Assembly: GCF_030151085.1 (NCBI RefSeq)
Contig: NZ_JASLER010000083.1
Span: forward strand, 72,514-136,513
Direction of reading: 5' to 3'
Length of the DNA stretch: 64,000 bases
Source of the DNA: Bacteroides sp.
Lineage (GTDB): Bacteria; Bacteroidota; Bacteroidia; Bacteroidales; Bacteroidaceae
Of the stretch, positions 1 to 7,648 are shown piece after piece. How positions within the stretch are numbered: the stretch's first letter is position 1; each line of letters opens with the position of its first letter. Under the pieces are notes generated by a model, which worked only from the letters and a program-made list of their open reading frames with translations, had not been told where the DNA came from and made no database searches. The position numbers and the translations under genes are program-made.

Positions 1-680
1 TTCAGTTCGCCGTTTTCAAAAGTGAGGCGCAGTTGTTCGCTACCTTCTTTCGTACAATGCTTCAGATAGGCGCTTTCGGGTAAACCTTGGGCTGAGTCCA
101 GAATTTCGCCTCCACAGATGGAAGTACCCCACAATCCTACATTATAAGAGTATTTCAGTTTGGCGAAGTCGGCTGCAAAACCGTGCTTGTTCAGGTAATC
201 AATTTCTTCCTGACGGCTCAGTGCCATGTCGCGTGTCAGTGTGATGATTTCTACTCCCGGAGCCATTACCAGGAAAGTCATGTCGAAACGAATCTGGTCG
301 TTACCGGCACCTGTAGAACCATGTGCGATGGCATCCGCACCAATCTCGTTGGCGTAGCGTGAAATGGCGAGTGCCTGGAAAATACGTTCGGAACTTACAG
401 AGATAGGGTAGGTTCCGTTGCGCAATACGTTACCATAAACCATGTATTTCAGGCTCTTTTCGTAATACTCTTGCGTTACGTCGATGGTTACATATTCTTT
501 AGCGCCCAGTTTGTAGGCGTTCTCTTCGTTGGTTTTCAGCTGTTCGGGGCTGAAACCTCCGGTGTTGGCGCAAGCTGCATATACTTCATAACCTTTTTCT
601 TTAGCAAGGTACATTACTGTAAATGAGGTGTCCAAACCGCCGCTGAATGCGACTACTACTTTTTTCTTCTTAGCTTCCAT
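1..680 (-). CDS. argG: Argininosuccinate synthase, N-terminal part
   Basis: This gene runs off the left edge, so only about the first 226 residues are present. Translation of the minus strand begins MEAKKKKVVVAFSGGLDTS; the SGGLDTS P-loop at residues 13-19 is the ATP pyrophosphatase signature of argininosuccinate synthase. Further family blocks are visible, such as AHGSTGAGNDQIRFD. The enzyme joins citrulline and aspartate using ATP in the cytoplasm, the penultimate step of arginine synthesis. The GNAT gene ends 12 bp upstream on the same strand and argR lies beyond it, so the three look like one operon. Confident call. Confidence 0.96.
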   Translation of the reverse strand, partial: MEAKKKKVVVAFSGGLDTSFTVMYLAKEKGYEVYAACANTGGFSPEQLKTNEENAYKLGAKEYVTIDVTQEYYEKSLKYMVYGNVLRNGTYPISVSSERIFQALAISRYANEIGADAIAHGSTGAGNDQIRFDMTFLVMAPGVEIITLTRDMALSRQEEIDYLNKHGFAADFAKLKYSYNVGLWGTSICGGEILDSAQGLPESAYLKHCTKEGSEQLRLTFENGEL

Positions 681-692
681 ATCTTTGTATAT

Positions 693-1250
693 TTATATTT
701 TATCTTCTTCGTGTAACTTCGGATCGTATAGCATTGCCGTGCAAATACAGAATTTACGATTCTTAGCTACTAATATATCGTGGTTAATGCAACCTTCGCA
801 ACCTTTCCAAAAGGATTCATCGTCAGTCAGTTCATTGAAGGTTACAGGGACATACCCCAGTTCCGTATTCATTTTCATAACGGCAGCTCCACTGGTCAGA
901 CTGAATATTTTTGCATTAGGCCATCGCAATCGGGCAAGGCGGAAAGAGGCGGTTTTAATACGTTTTGCCAATCCTAAACCGCGGAAGTCGGGATGAACAA
1001 TCAATCCGGATGTAGCTACATACTGTTTGTTGCCCCAGCTCTCAATGTAGGTAAAGCCTGCGAACTCCTCTCCACACAAGGCGATGATAGCTTTTCCTTC
1101 TTTCATCTTAGTTGCTACATATTCGTGTGTACGTTCTGCGATGCCCGTTCCGCGTACCTTGGCAGCATCCCGGATGGTATCCAAAATTTTATCCACGTAA
1201 ACTTCATGTGAGGCATCGGCCACCATCACATCAATTTGTTTCGAATCCAT
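693..1250 (-). CDS. GNAT acyltransferase of the arginine operon (probable glutamate N-acyltransferase)
   Basis: A 185-residue GNAT-fold acyltransferase. The acyl-CoA binding segment is seen at VHPDFRGLGLAKRIK (about residues 86-100), matching the R/Q-x-x-G-x-G/A motif A. It sits between argR and argG, so its likely job is the first, N-acylating step on glutamate. Bacteroides make arginine through N-succinylated intermediates (known from the N-succinylornithine transcarbamylase of B. fragilis). My recollection is that the B. thetaiotaomicron orthologue, next to argR, has been proposed as N-succinylglutamate synthase. The sequence alone cannot tell succinyl-CoA from acetyl-CoA use. The C-terminal part holds three cysteines (CEGC and FCIC), which is unusual for a plain GNAT. 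Confidence 0.8.
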   Translation of the reverse strand: MDSKQIDVMVADASHEVYVDKILDTIRDAAKVRGTGIAERTHEYVATKMKEGKAIIALCGEEFAGFTYIESWGNKQYVATSGLIVHPDFRGLGLAKRIKTASFRLARLRWPNAKIFSLTSGAAVMKMNTELGYVPVTFNELTDDESFWKGCEGCINHDILVAKNRKFCICTAMLYDPKLHEEDKI

Positions 1251-1280
1251 TTCTTTATTTTAATTTCTTATTTATATGAC

Positions 1281-1754
1281 TTACTTCAAATGCGGAATGA
1301 TTTGTGACAAGAAGATGCGTACTTCTTCGTGAGATGCCGCTTCGTGAACAACCATCATAATAGTATCGTCTCCGGCTATAGTACCCAAGATGGCGGGACA
1401 TTCGCGATTGTCGATGTCGTATGCCATGCTACTGGCATATCCAGGGCGAGTACGGATAACAGCGATATTGCCGGAAAATTGAATGGATATAAATCCGCTA
1501 TTCATTAGCATTTCGCTGGCACTCTGGTCGTTAGAACGTTTGTACATGATGTTGTTCGGCAGTACATAGACGTATTTACCGTTCATATTGGCTGCTTTTG
1601 CAACTTTCAACTGTTTCAAGTCGCGTGACAAGGTGGCTTGTGTCAGCTCAAAGCCTTCCTTTCCCAAAGCCTGCAATAATTCTTCCTGAGAACTTACGTC
1701 TTTGCTTGAGATAATCATCTTAATGGCGTCTAACCGATTGGCTTTTTTCTTCAT
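1281..1754 (-). CDS. argR: Arginine repressor ArgR
   Basis: 157 residues, the usual ArgR length. The N-terminal winged helix contains QATLSRDLKQL (about residues 38-48), the conserved recognition-helix segment. The C-terminal arginine-binding and oligomerisation domain carries GTIAGDDTIMMV (about residues 123-134), with the Asp pair that contacts L-arginine. It is a cytoplasmic hexameric transcription factor controlling arginine synthesis genes. It is the first gene of the argR-GNAT-argG set, 30 bp upstream of the GNAT gene. An ARG-box-like palindrome lies just before its start, so autoregulation is likely. Confidence 0.95.
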   Translation of the reverse strand: MKKKANRLDAIKMIISSKDVSSQEELLQALGKEGFELTQATLSRDLKQLKVAKAANMNGKYVYVLPNNIMYKRSNDQSASEMLMNSGFISIQFSGNIAVIRTRPGYASSMAYDIDNRECPAILGTIAGDDTIMMVVHEAASHEEVRIFLSQIIPHLK

Positions 1755-1758
1755 GTTT

Positions 1759-1791
1759 ATGTATAATTATTCCAATGATGGCGCAAAATTA
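1759..1791 (-). promoter_or_regulatory. argR promoter with ARG-box-like operator
   Basis: Read on the minus strand, TAATTTTG (1784-1791) matches the Bacteroides -7 consensus TAnnTTTG. Eight bases further, TTGGAATAATTATACAT (1759-1775) resembles the ARG-box palindrome TGAATAATTATTCA and covers the expected transcription start. Placement suggests ArgR controls its own operon. The motif match is by eye and untested. Confidence 0.5.
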
Positions 1792-1849
1792 AGGATTTAT
1801 TTGGAAATAATATGCAAAAATGATCGAATTTTTATTCTATTTTAAAAGA

Positions 1850-1877
1850 AAGCCGGACTGTTTATGCAGCCCGGCTT
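1850..1877 (-). terminator. Rho-independent terminator of the HU gene
   Basis: On the minus strand AAGCCGG (1871-1877) pairs with CCGGCTT (1850-1856) across a 14-nt loop and is followed by TCTTTT. It lies 29 bp after the HU gene stop and upstream of argR, insulating the two. Confidence 0.75.
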
Positions 1878-1905
1878 ATACTTTTACTATCGAAAAATCG
1901 CTCCT

Positions 1906-2367
1906 TTATCCTAACGGATTATCATTTTCATCTCCTGGTTTTCCTGTGCTTCCTCCGCTTTCACTAGAAGTATCTTCCGACTCAACTACCATACGGGTTA
2001 CACCTGAATTTTTCATCATATTCTTCAATCGTTGTCCCGGTACGAAGATCAACTTTTGTCGATAAATCACATCGGACGTCACAGCCTTGGCCTCATCTTG
2101 GCTTTTGCTATTCAATCCCGGTCGGATGCTGCCGAAGTCTCCTAATCTAATGGTCGCACCGATACTGGCATATGTGCAAAGTGCGTCGATCATACCGTCG
2201 AGAACGGCTTTTACAATACCTCTCGGTACAAATCCCTGACTAGCAACCTGATCACATAACATACTGAAATCAATATCCGCTACCGAAATTGAAGCGGCTA
2301 CATACTTTTCTACCTTGGCATCACCGATACCAATTTTTCTTTTTCTTACTGCATAACGAAATGACAT
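1906..2367 (-). CDS. HU-family DNA-binding protein with Bacteroidales N-terminal extension
   Basis: 153 residues. The middle has the IHF/HU fold pattern: VASQGFVPRGIVKAVLDGMIDAL for the helical body and GDFGSIRPGL for the start of the saddle, with the arm region around VIYRQKLIFVPG. This Bacteroidetes type is often annotated as HU-like and does not carry the usual short PG arm in recognisable form. The C-terminus is an acidic, serine- and glycine-rich tail. It probably bends or packages DNA; its targets are unknown. It is monocistronic, with a terminator after it. Confidence 0.8.
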   Translation of the reverse strand: MSFRYAVRKRKIGIGDAKVEKYVAASISVADIDFSMLCDQVASQGFVPRGIVKAVLDGMIDALCTYASIGATIRLGDFGSIRPGLNSKSQDEAKAVTSDVIYRQKLIFVPGQRLKNMMKNSGVTRMVVESEDTSSESGGSTGKPGDENDNPLG

Positions 2368-2520
2368 AATTGTGTTTGTTTTAAATTAATAAAATAGTTT
2401 TGTTTTGTGTTTTAAGCTTAAGACATGGCAAATATATAGTTTTAATATTTAAAAAGAGGCTTTTCCAAAAAAACTTTCTTAATACATATTTCAATTGATT
2501 GCTATATAGATAGTTATATG

Positions 2521-2615
2521 AACTATTATCAATAGAACCAACTGAAATCCCTAATTAGTAAACCATTAATTGTGATTATTCGCTAAGAGTTTTTATCTAG
2601 ATCACTAATTTGAAT
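2521..2615 (-). pseudogene. Fragment of a paralogue of the 106-residue membrane protein at 5563-5883
   Basis: Minus-strand translation gives IQISDLDKNS, a stop, RIITINGLLI, then RDFSWFY. This aligns with IQISDSDKKSLPIIAMNGLL in the intact gene at 5563-5883. Two in-frame stops and the absence of the N-terminal half mark it as a decayed remnant. The DNA similarity to 5578-5672 is obvious by eye. The other 170 bases between the HU gene and the barrel gene show no gene. Confidence 0.7.
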
Positions 2616-2638
2616 ACAGTCTTGCCAAACATACATTT

Positions 2639-3778
2639 TTAGAATGCTTCAGCAAACTGAAATAGAAATCCGGCAGTATCTTTACCGAAGCCATAATCAA
2701 TACGTATATTTACATTGTGTTTAAACTCAATCCGCAATCCCAAACCATAATTAGGTAAAATATGTTTCATCTCTAATTTTTTTAAAGAAGGGAACACAGT
2801 TCCGCAACCTAACCATGCCACACAACCAATACGACTATAAATGTGCTGTCTTAATTCCAGTTGTGTCGTCATTTGATTACAGTCTATATAGCGACCACCA
2901 TAGTAACCACGCATCCGGCTATCTCCACTTCCTAATTCTTCCCTTAATGGCCAAGGAGTATTATTACTATTAAATTGTCCGTAAAGGTCAAACGCAAGGA
3001 CACTACTTTTCCACATAGGGGTAAAAGCATCGAAAATCATCGTTGTATTAAACAAAGTCTTATTATAGGAGCTTAATAAATCCGGATAAATGATTTCTCT
3101 TGCCATGAAATAGATACCACGTTTAGGATTTAAGATGAAATCGCGTGTGTCATATTGGATAGATGCTCCGATTCCCGTGAAGAAATAAGAATTCTTTTGT
3201 CCTTCCAGATAAGTGAGGTTAGACATTTTAGTCAAATCTGCATATTTTATATAGAGAGCCGCGCCGACATGAAAACTCTTGGTGAGTTTATAAACGTAGT
3301 CCGATTCCCAGTTGATAAGTTGTTTGGTATATTCTGAAATTGGATTCACATTACAGGCATCGTATGTAATTCCCCAAAAGTCCTGTGTCTTATGTTGAAA
3401 CTGCAAGCGATAACTCAAACGAGCCTTATTTCCCCTGAAGTGATTGTTCCCTTTTACGGTAATCCCATAAAAGCCATTCATCATTGCACTTCCCGATAAT
3501 GATATGTCGGAAGGTTGCATGATAGAATCCATGCGGTCTAAACGGTATAATGCGGTTGCAGCACCTCCGATGCCAACGCCACCCTCCCGGGTATAACAAG
3601 GAGCTACTACAAAACTCATATCCATCTTTTTCTCGAATGTTCTGTCTACATTTCCATGAAAAAGGCTATTCCAGTATTTTTTTAATCCTTTCACTTGTAT
3701 TGAATCTGATTGAGCAGAAACATTTTTTGCAAAAACAAGAAGGATAATTATGCTAAAAACGAAGTGTTTTATATTCAT
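2639..3778 (-). CDS. Outer-membrane beta-barrel protein of the BamA/Omp85 surface-antigen type
   Basis: 379 residues with a signal peptide ending near VFAKNVSAQS (about residue 23). The segment YDTRDFILNPKRGIYF (about residues 209-224) is the typical start of the Omp85 barrel domain, and the protein ends in an aromatic-rich strand (FLFQFAEAF). No POTRA repeats fit in the short N-terminus, so it is a barrel-only member rather than BamA itself. It probably resides in the outer membrane; the role is unknown. It lies 13 bp downstream of the barrel gene 3792-4472 and is likely co-transcribed with it. Confidence 0.75.
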   Translation of the reverse strand: MNIKHFVFSIIILLVFAKNVSAQSDSIQVKGLKKYWNSLFHGNVDRTFEKKMDMSFVVAPCYTREGGVGIGGAATALYRLDRMDSIMQPSDISLSGSAMMNGFYGITVKGNNHFRGNKARLSYRLQFQHKTQDFWGITYDACNVNPISEYTKQLINWESDYVYKLTKSFHVGAALYIKYADLTKMSNLTYLEGQKNSYFFTGIGASIQYDTRDFILNPKRGIYFMAREIIYPDLLSSYNKTLFNTTMIFDAFTPMWKSSVLAFDLYGQFNSNNTPWPLREELGSGDSRMRGYYGGRYIDCNQMTTQLELRQHIYSRIGCVAWLGCGTVFPSLKKLEMKHILPNYGLGLRIEFKHNVNIRIDYGFGKDTAGFLFQFAEAF

Positions 3779-3791
3779 ATTCTATCTGTTT

Positions 3792-4472
3792 TTATTTTGC
3801 AAATCGGTAAGCTACTCCAATACTGATAGTCTGGGGATGCATTTTAATTCTACTGCTATTCTCATCAAGTAAATTGGTTACACTCGCCTTATAAGTGGCG
3901 TTAATTTGAAAACCTGAAATAAACTCATAGCCTATCTTAATGCCGAAACCAGTATTCGAATCACTTAAAGCGGGTAATCCCGTAGTACCGTCTTTCTCAT
4001 AAAGATCTTGTTTTACTCCGTCGTACTTGAATGATGCTCCCAAGCCAAATTCGGTGTAAGGTCCTATCCCTATGTGTATACGGTTTCCCTTTGAAAAGCA
4101 ATAATGATACATGGCATAAATAGGAATTTCCATTCCCCAATAACGATACTCACCTGTTTGATTGTCCCATTCAAAATCAGAATTTTTGTAATGAAATAGC
4201 ATTTCTCCCTGGATGGAGAAAGATTTAGAGATACCTAAATTAAGGAAACCACCAGTGCTAAATCCTAGCTTCATATTACTTTTGCTGTCATTGATACCTG
4301 AATGGATAAAATTAGATGCATTCATTTCTAAAATCGGTCCACCTGTGAAAGTGATTTTTTGTTCTTTGGAGAACTCTATTTCTTTGCTTGTTGCATTTAG
4401 GGGCTGAGCTTTTAGTATGCTCATACAGCTTACAGCTAATACTGAAAGGATAAAATACTTCTTCTTTTTCAT
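3792..4472 (-). CDS. Outer-membrane beta-barrel protein (OmpA/PorT-like barrel)
   Basis: 226 residues when started at MKKKKYFILS (4472). A longer in-frame start at 4529 would add a non-signal-like leader. The chosen start gives a clean signal peptide ending at LKAQP. The rest shows alternating strands such as NMKLGFSTGGFLNLGI and a terminal ISIGVAYRFAK, typical of an 8-stranded porin-like barrel. It heads a two-gene unit with the Omp85-type gene and is divergent from an AraC regulator 150 bp away, which may control it. Confidence 0.75.
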   Translation of the reverse strand: MKKKKYFILSVLAVSCMSILKAQPLNATSKEIEFSKEQKITFTGGPILEMNASNFIHSGINDSKSNMKLGFSTGGFLNLGISKSFSIQGEMLFHYKNSDFEWDNQTGEYRYWGMEIPIYAMYHYCFSKGNRIHIGIGPYTEFGLGASFKYDGVKQDLYEKDGTTGLPALSDSNTGFGIKIGYEFISGFQINATYKASVTNLLDENSSRIKMHPQTISIGVAYRFAK

Positions 4473-4622
4473 TTTGATGTTATTTTTTGCCGCAAAAGTA
4501 GGCAAAGTCTTATCGCACAAAAAGGTCATTTCATGGAGAATATTGGACGAAACTCTAGATTATTGTTTTATATCCAATATTTTGCTCTATTTTTGTGTTC
4601 TAATCCTTATATAATAGATGGA

Positions 4623-5477
4623 ATGGATATATTGAATTTACGAAATGAAGCACAAAGCAACAGGCAGTTTTTATGTGTGAATGATGATTTTTACATTTTT
4701 GATGTAACCAATAATAGCTTATCAAATCATCCATTCAAAATAGATATGTACGTATGTTGTATTTGCCTTCAAGGAGAAAGCATAGGAAAAATAAACTTAT
4801 CTCCCTATCGTTTAACTAGCGCAAGAATGTCAATCAATGTCTCAGGACAAATTCTGGAACAGGAATTCATAAGTGATGATTTTAGAGGAATTTGTATTTT
4901 TATGTCGGACAAATTCATTAGTAGTTTGGGATTACCCTATAACTTTGAGACCTATATGTTGCTGCAAGACAAACCTATTTTGGATTTAAAATCGGGACAA
5001 CTTGAGGCCATACTTTCCTATTGTACAATGGTTCGTAGGGTTATAGAGAATAAGCATCCCTATCAATTAGATATTATCAAGCATCTGACTTGTGCTTTCT
5101 TTTATGGCATGGGATACTATTTTCATCAATTATCAGAAAATAGAATACTATCAAACAATGAAGCGTTAATGAATGACTTTTCAAAAGAAGTGCAACTATT
5201 CTACAGGAAAGAAAGAAAAGTACTTTATTATGCGGATAGACTTCATTTATCCGCAAGTTATCTATCCACTATCGTAAAGCGTGTTAGCGGGAAAACTGCT
5301 GCGGAATGGATTGATGATTACGTTGTATTGGAAGCAAAAGCGCTATTAAAGTCCACTAAATTGACAATACAGCAAATCAGTGATGAATTAAACTTTCCTT
5401 CTCAATCGTTTTTTGGTAAGTATTTTAAAAGAATAACAGGTTTATCGCCTAAAGAGTACAGAGAAAAAATTAGATAG
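4623..5477 (+). CDS. AraC-family transcriptional regulator
   Basis: 284 residues from the ATG at 4623; an upstream in-frame ATG at 4533 is less likely because it would encode a hydrophobic leader foreign to the family. The C-terminal two-helix AraC domain is clear: YADRLHLSASYLSTIVKRVSG for the first helix-turn-helix and ISDELNFPSQSFFGKYFKR for the second, ending GLSPKEYREKIR. The N-terminal part is a cupin-like effector domain of unknown ligand. It is transcribed away from the two barrel genes, which are its most likely targets. Confidence 0.85.
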   Translation: MDILNLRNEAQSNRQFLCVNDDFYIFDVTNNSLSNHPFKIDMYVCCICLQGESIGKINLSPYRLTSARMSINVSGQILEQEFISDDFRGICIFMSDKFISSLGLPYNFETYMLLQDKPILDLKSGQLEAILSYCTMVRRVIENKHPYQLDIIKHLTCAFFYGMGYYFHQLSENRILSNNEALMNDFSKEVQLFYRKERKVLYYADRLHLSASYLSTIVKRVSGKTAAEWIDDYVVLEAKALLKSTKLTIQQISDELNFPSQSFFGKYFKRITGLSPKEYREKIR

Positions 5478-5562
5478 ATTGCAAAAATGCTTTATCATGA
5501 CTATGCACTTTGAATAGTGCAACTAACGTGAAAAGTAAGTTGCATTTCTTGTTAGTATATAT

Positions 5563-5883
5563 TTAGTTATATAAATAGTGTCCAATAAAACCAACTAAAG
5601 TTCCCAATAGCAAACCATTCATTGCGATTATTGGCAAAGACTTTTTATCTGAATCACTAATTTGAATAAGCATAGGAATTGTCAATGCCAGGCCTACGAT
5701 ACCACCTTCCAGCCACCAAGCAATATGTGGTATCTCTATATTAAGAATTACTATCGAAACAAATAAATAATGAAAGAATGCTGATGCAATAGAACGTCGT
5801 GGCAATTTTTGTATAATCATAGGAATTACATCTACGGTTCCTGCAACCAAGCCCACTACTATCGAAAAGATTAATTTATCCAT
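5563..5883 (-). CDS. Small multi-spanning membrane protein downstream of a sigma factor
   Basis: 106 residues with four likely membrane helices: LIFSIVVGLVAGTVDVIPMI, the stretch around FFHYLFVSIVILNI, WLEGGIVGLALTIPMLIQI, and MNGLLLGTLVGFIGHYLY. I do not recognise the family by name. The gene starts 8 bp after the stop of the sigma-factor gene, so the two are co-transcribed. A partner role such as a membrane-bound modulator of the sigma factor is an inference from position. A decayed paralogous fragment exists at 2521-2615. Confidence 0.7.
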   Translation of the reverse strand: MDKLIFSIVVGLVAGTVDVIPMIIQKLPRRSIASAFFHYLFVSIVILNIEIPHIAWWLEGGIVGLALTIPMLIQISDSDKKSLPIIAMNGLLLGTLVGFIGHYLYN

Positions 5884-5891
5884 ATTACAAA

Positions 5892-6710
5892 TTATTTGGT
5901 TATTGAAAAATCATCGGTTTTAATCAAGTTAATGAGAAAATCTTTAGCCTGCTTTTTAGAAGCATGTTTTAGTAAGTTGGCGTATAAAGCTGTTGCAGCA
6001 TCAATATTTTCCATTGCATTTTTTGAATTAGAAATTGTGTCAGGTATTGCAGATGATAAATATGGTAATGTTAAATCTACTCTATGTTGGCTTAGCGCAT
6101 AATTAACCCGATTCATACATTTGCATTTTCTCCCTCCTCCATGTTCACAGTACTCAGATAAAAAAAGGCTCATTACTTTTTTGCAGCGGGACAATCGTTG
6201 TCTAAAATTATCTGCTGATAATTCTGTAATTTCACCACCGATACTGCTCTCTACTTGAAACATGGTCCCTAAAATGAAAACTAATCTATCCAATGGAGCT
6301 AAACATTGGAGCAGCACATTTGTACACGATATTTTAAGTTCCTCAGATAATAGGCTTTTTTCAGCTAAACTAATTTGTTCGGTAGCAGACAATACATAGT
6401 TATCTATATCATTACCAAATATCTCAAAAGATAATGGACGATTCATAAACAGTTTATCCTTCTCATTGAGTAAATGATTCACTGCGATACGATAAACCCA
6501 AGTCGAAAATAAACTTTCTCCTTTATAAGAAGATAGATTTGTAATGACTTTGATTAAAATATCCTGTTTTACATCTTCTGCGTCTTCAATTCGTCCAAGC
6601 ATGCGCAAAGATAAGTTGAAAACTCTTTCCTCTATGCTTGCAATAATTAGCTCCAATGCAGTTTCCGAACCATTGAGTGCTTGATTTATTTGCTCTATTT
6701 TTATTTCCAT
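5892..6710 (-). CDS. ECF-type RNA polymerase sigma factor with a C-terminal extension
   Basis: 272 residues, about 90 more than a minimal ECF sigma factor. Region 2 is seen as LRMLGRIEDAEDVKQDILIKV and STWVYRIAVNHLL (residues about 36-82). Region 4 is weaker (about residues 125-180), and its second part (LSADNFRQRLSRCKKVM) fits the helix-turn-helix. After it come CEHGGGRKCKCMNR, with three cysteines and a histidine that could bind zinc, and a helical tail. It should direct polymerase to a small regulon. The co-transcribed small membrane protein is a candidate regulator. No classical anti-sigma gene is adjacent. Confidence 0.78.
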   Translation of the reverse strand: MEIKIEQINQALNGSETALELIIASIEERVFNLSLRMLGRIEDAEDVKQDILIKVITNLSSYKGESLFSTWVYRIAVNHLLNEKDKLFMNRPLSFEIFGNDIDNYVLSATEQISLAEKSLLSEELKISCTNVLLQCLAPLDRLVFILGTMFQVESSIGGEITELSADNFRQRLSRCKKVMSLFLSEYCEHGGGRKCKCMNRVNYALSQHRVDLTLPYLSSAIPDTISNSKNAMENIDAATALYANLLKHASKKQAKDFLINLIKTDDFSITK

Positions 6711-6763
6711 AATTTCAGCCTTTTATTTGTTAGACAGTTGAAAAAGCAAATTGTGACAATAAA

Positions 6764-7061
6764 TCATAATAACTTAAATACCTCAGACCAGTTATTAACC
6801 CTTATATAGGTGGGATTGGATATATAAATATTATGAGGTTGAGTAAAAATATAGCGTTTACCCGGGAAGAAATCCAGATTTTTCGGGTGATCATCTAGCA
6901 TCATATCACCCTCGATACCTTGCTTGGTTCCACACAATACAAGCTGTCGCCAACCAATGAAGGGAAAATGCTCTTTCAGCCAATTGTGTTTGTCATCAAG
7001 GCAGTTATCAAATTCCGTAGCCGAAGATACAATTCGTACATCGTATCGTTCATTGAGATAG
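6764..7061 (-). pseudogene. 5'(3')-deoxyribonucleotidase-like gene, N-terminus missing
   Basis: Minus-strand translation from the junction gives PYLNERYDVRIVSSATEF, then a segment with FPFIGWRQLVLCGTK, then EGDMMLDDHPKNLDFFPG, ending at the stop at 6764. These match the middle and end of NT5C-type HAD phosphatases (the MMLDDHPKNL block is the family's late aspartate motif). The catalytic DxDG motif near the N-terminus is absent because the gene is cut at about 7061, where a truncated deoR-like gene begins in the opposite direction. It cannot be functional. Confidence 0.75.
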
Positions 7062-7517
7062 GGAACTTCAAATCTTGAAGTAGTTCGTCAGCTTCCCGAT
7101 GAATTGGAGCTGACGATCTACACCAATAGTTTCCCGATTGTTTCAGAATTAATCAAACGGCCTAAGATTGAAGTCATTTTTTTAGGAGGAACACTCTTTC
7201 GCAGTTCACGAGTTACAGTAGGCATATCAGTATTCCAAACCTTGCAAACTGTTCATGCCGATTGGCTGGTTTTGGGTGTATGCAGTATTCACCCCCAGTT
7301 AGGTTTGTCAGGACCGGACCGGGAAGAATCCGCCATCAAACGTTTGATGCTTAATAGGGCTTGTAAGCGGATTATACTTGCAGATAATCACAAATTGAAT
7401 ACAGCCGAGAACTATGTGATCGGTTCCATCGGAGATATTGACTATCTGATACTTGAAGATGATATGGTGAATGAAGCGAAAGAAATGTTTTCTAAATACA
7501 GATGCAATATTATTTAA
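7062..7517 (+). pseudogene. DeoR-family sugar regulator, DNA-binding domain missing
   Basis: The reading frame from 7062 gives GTSNLEVVRQLPDELELTIY and continues through VIFLGGTLFRSS and SGPDREESAIKRLML to ILADNHKL, the sugar-phosphate sensor domain of DeoR regulators (GTxxLxVxxxLP through ADxxK). The N-terminal helix-turn-helix is gone. An in-frame TTG at 7104 could in principle start a 137-residue sensor fragment, but it would lack the beginning of the fold. It abuts the truncated nucleotidase head-to-head, so one deletion probably removed both N-termini. Confidence 0.75.
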
Positions 7518-7648
7518 GTCATTTATGAATTATCTGATACCAATCATTTATCTTTCCACTGTTTGCCGAAAGTCGTTTGCTTCGTTTCTCGCAGCCCCGG
7601 TGACCATGTACCTCACTTGTGTCCAAAGTCGATTGCAATTGCTGATTC

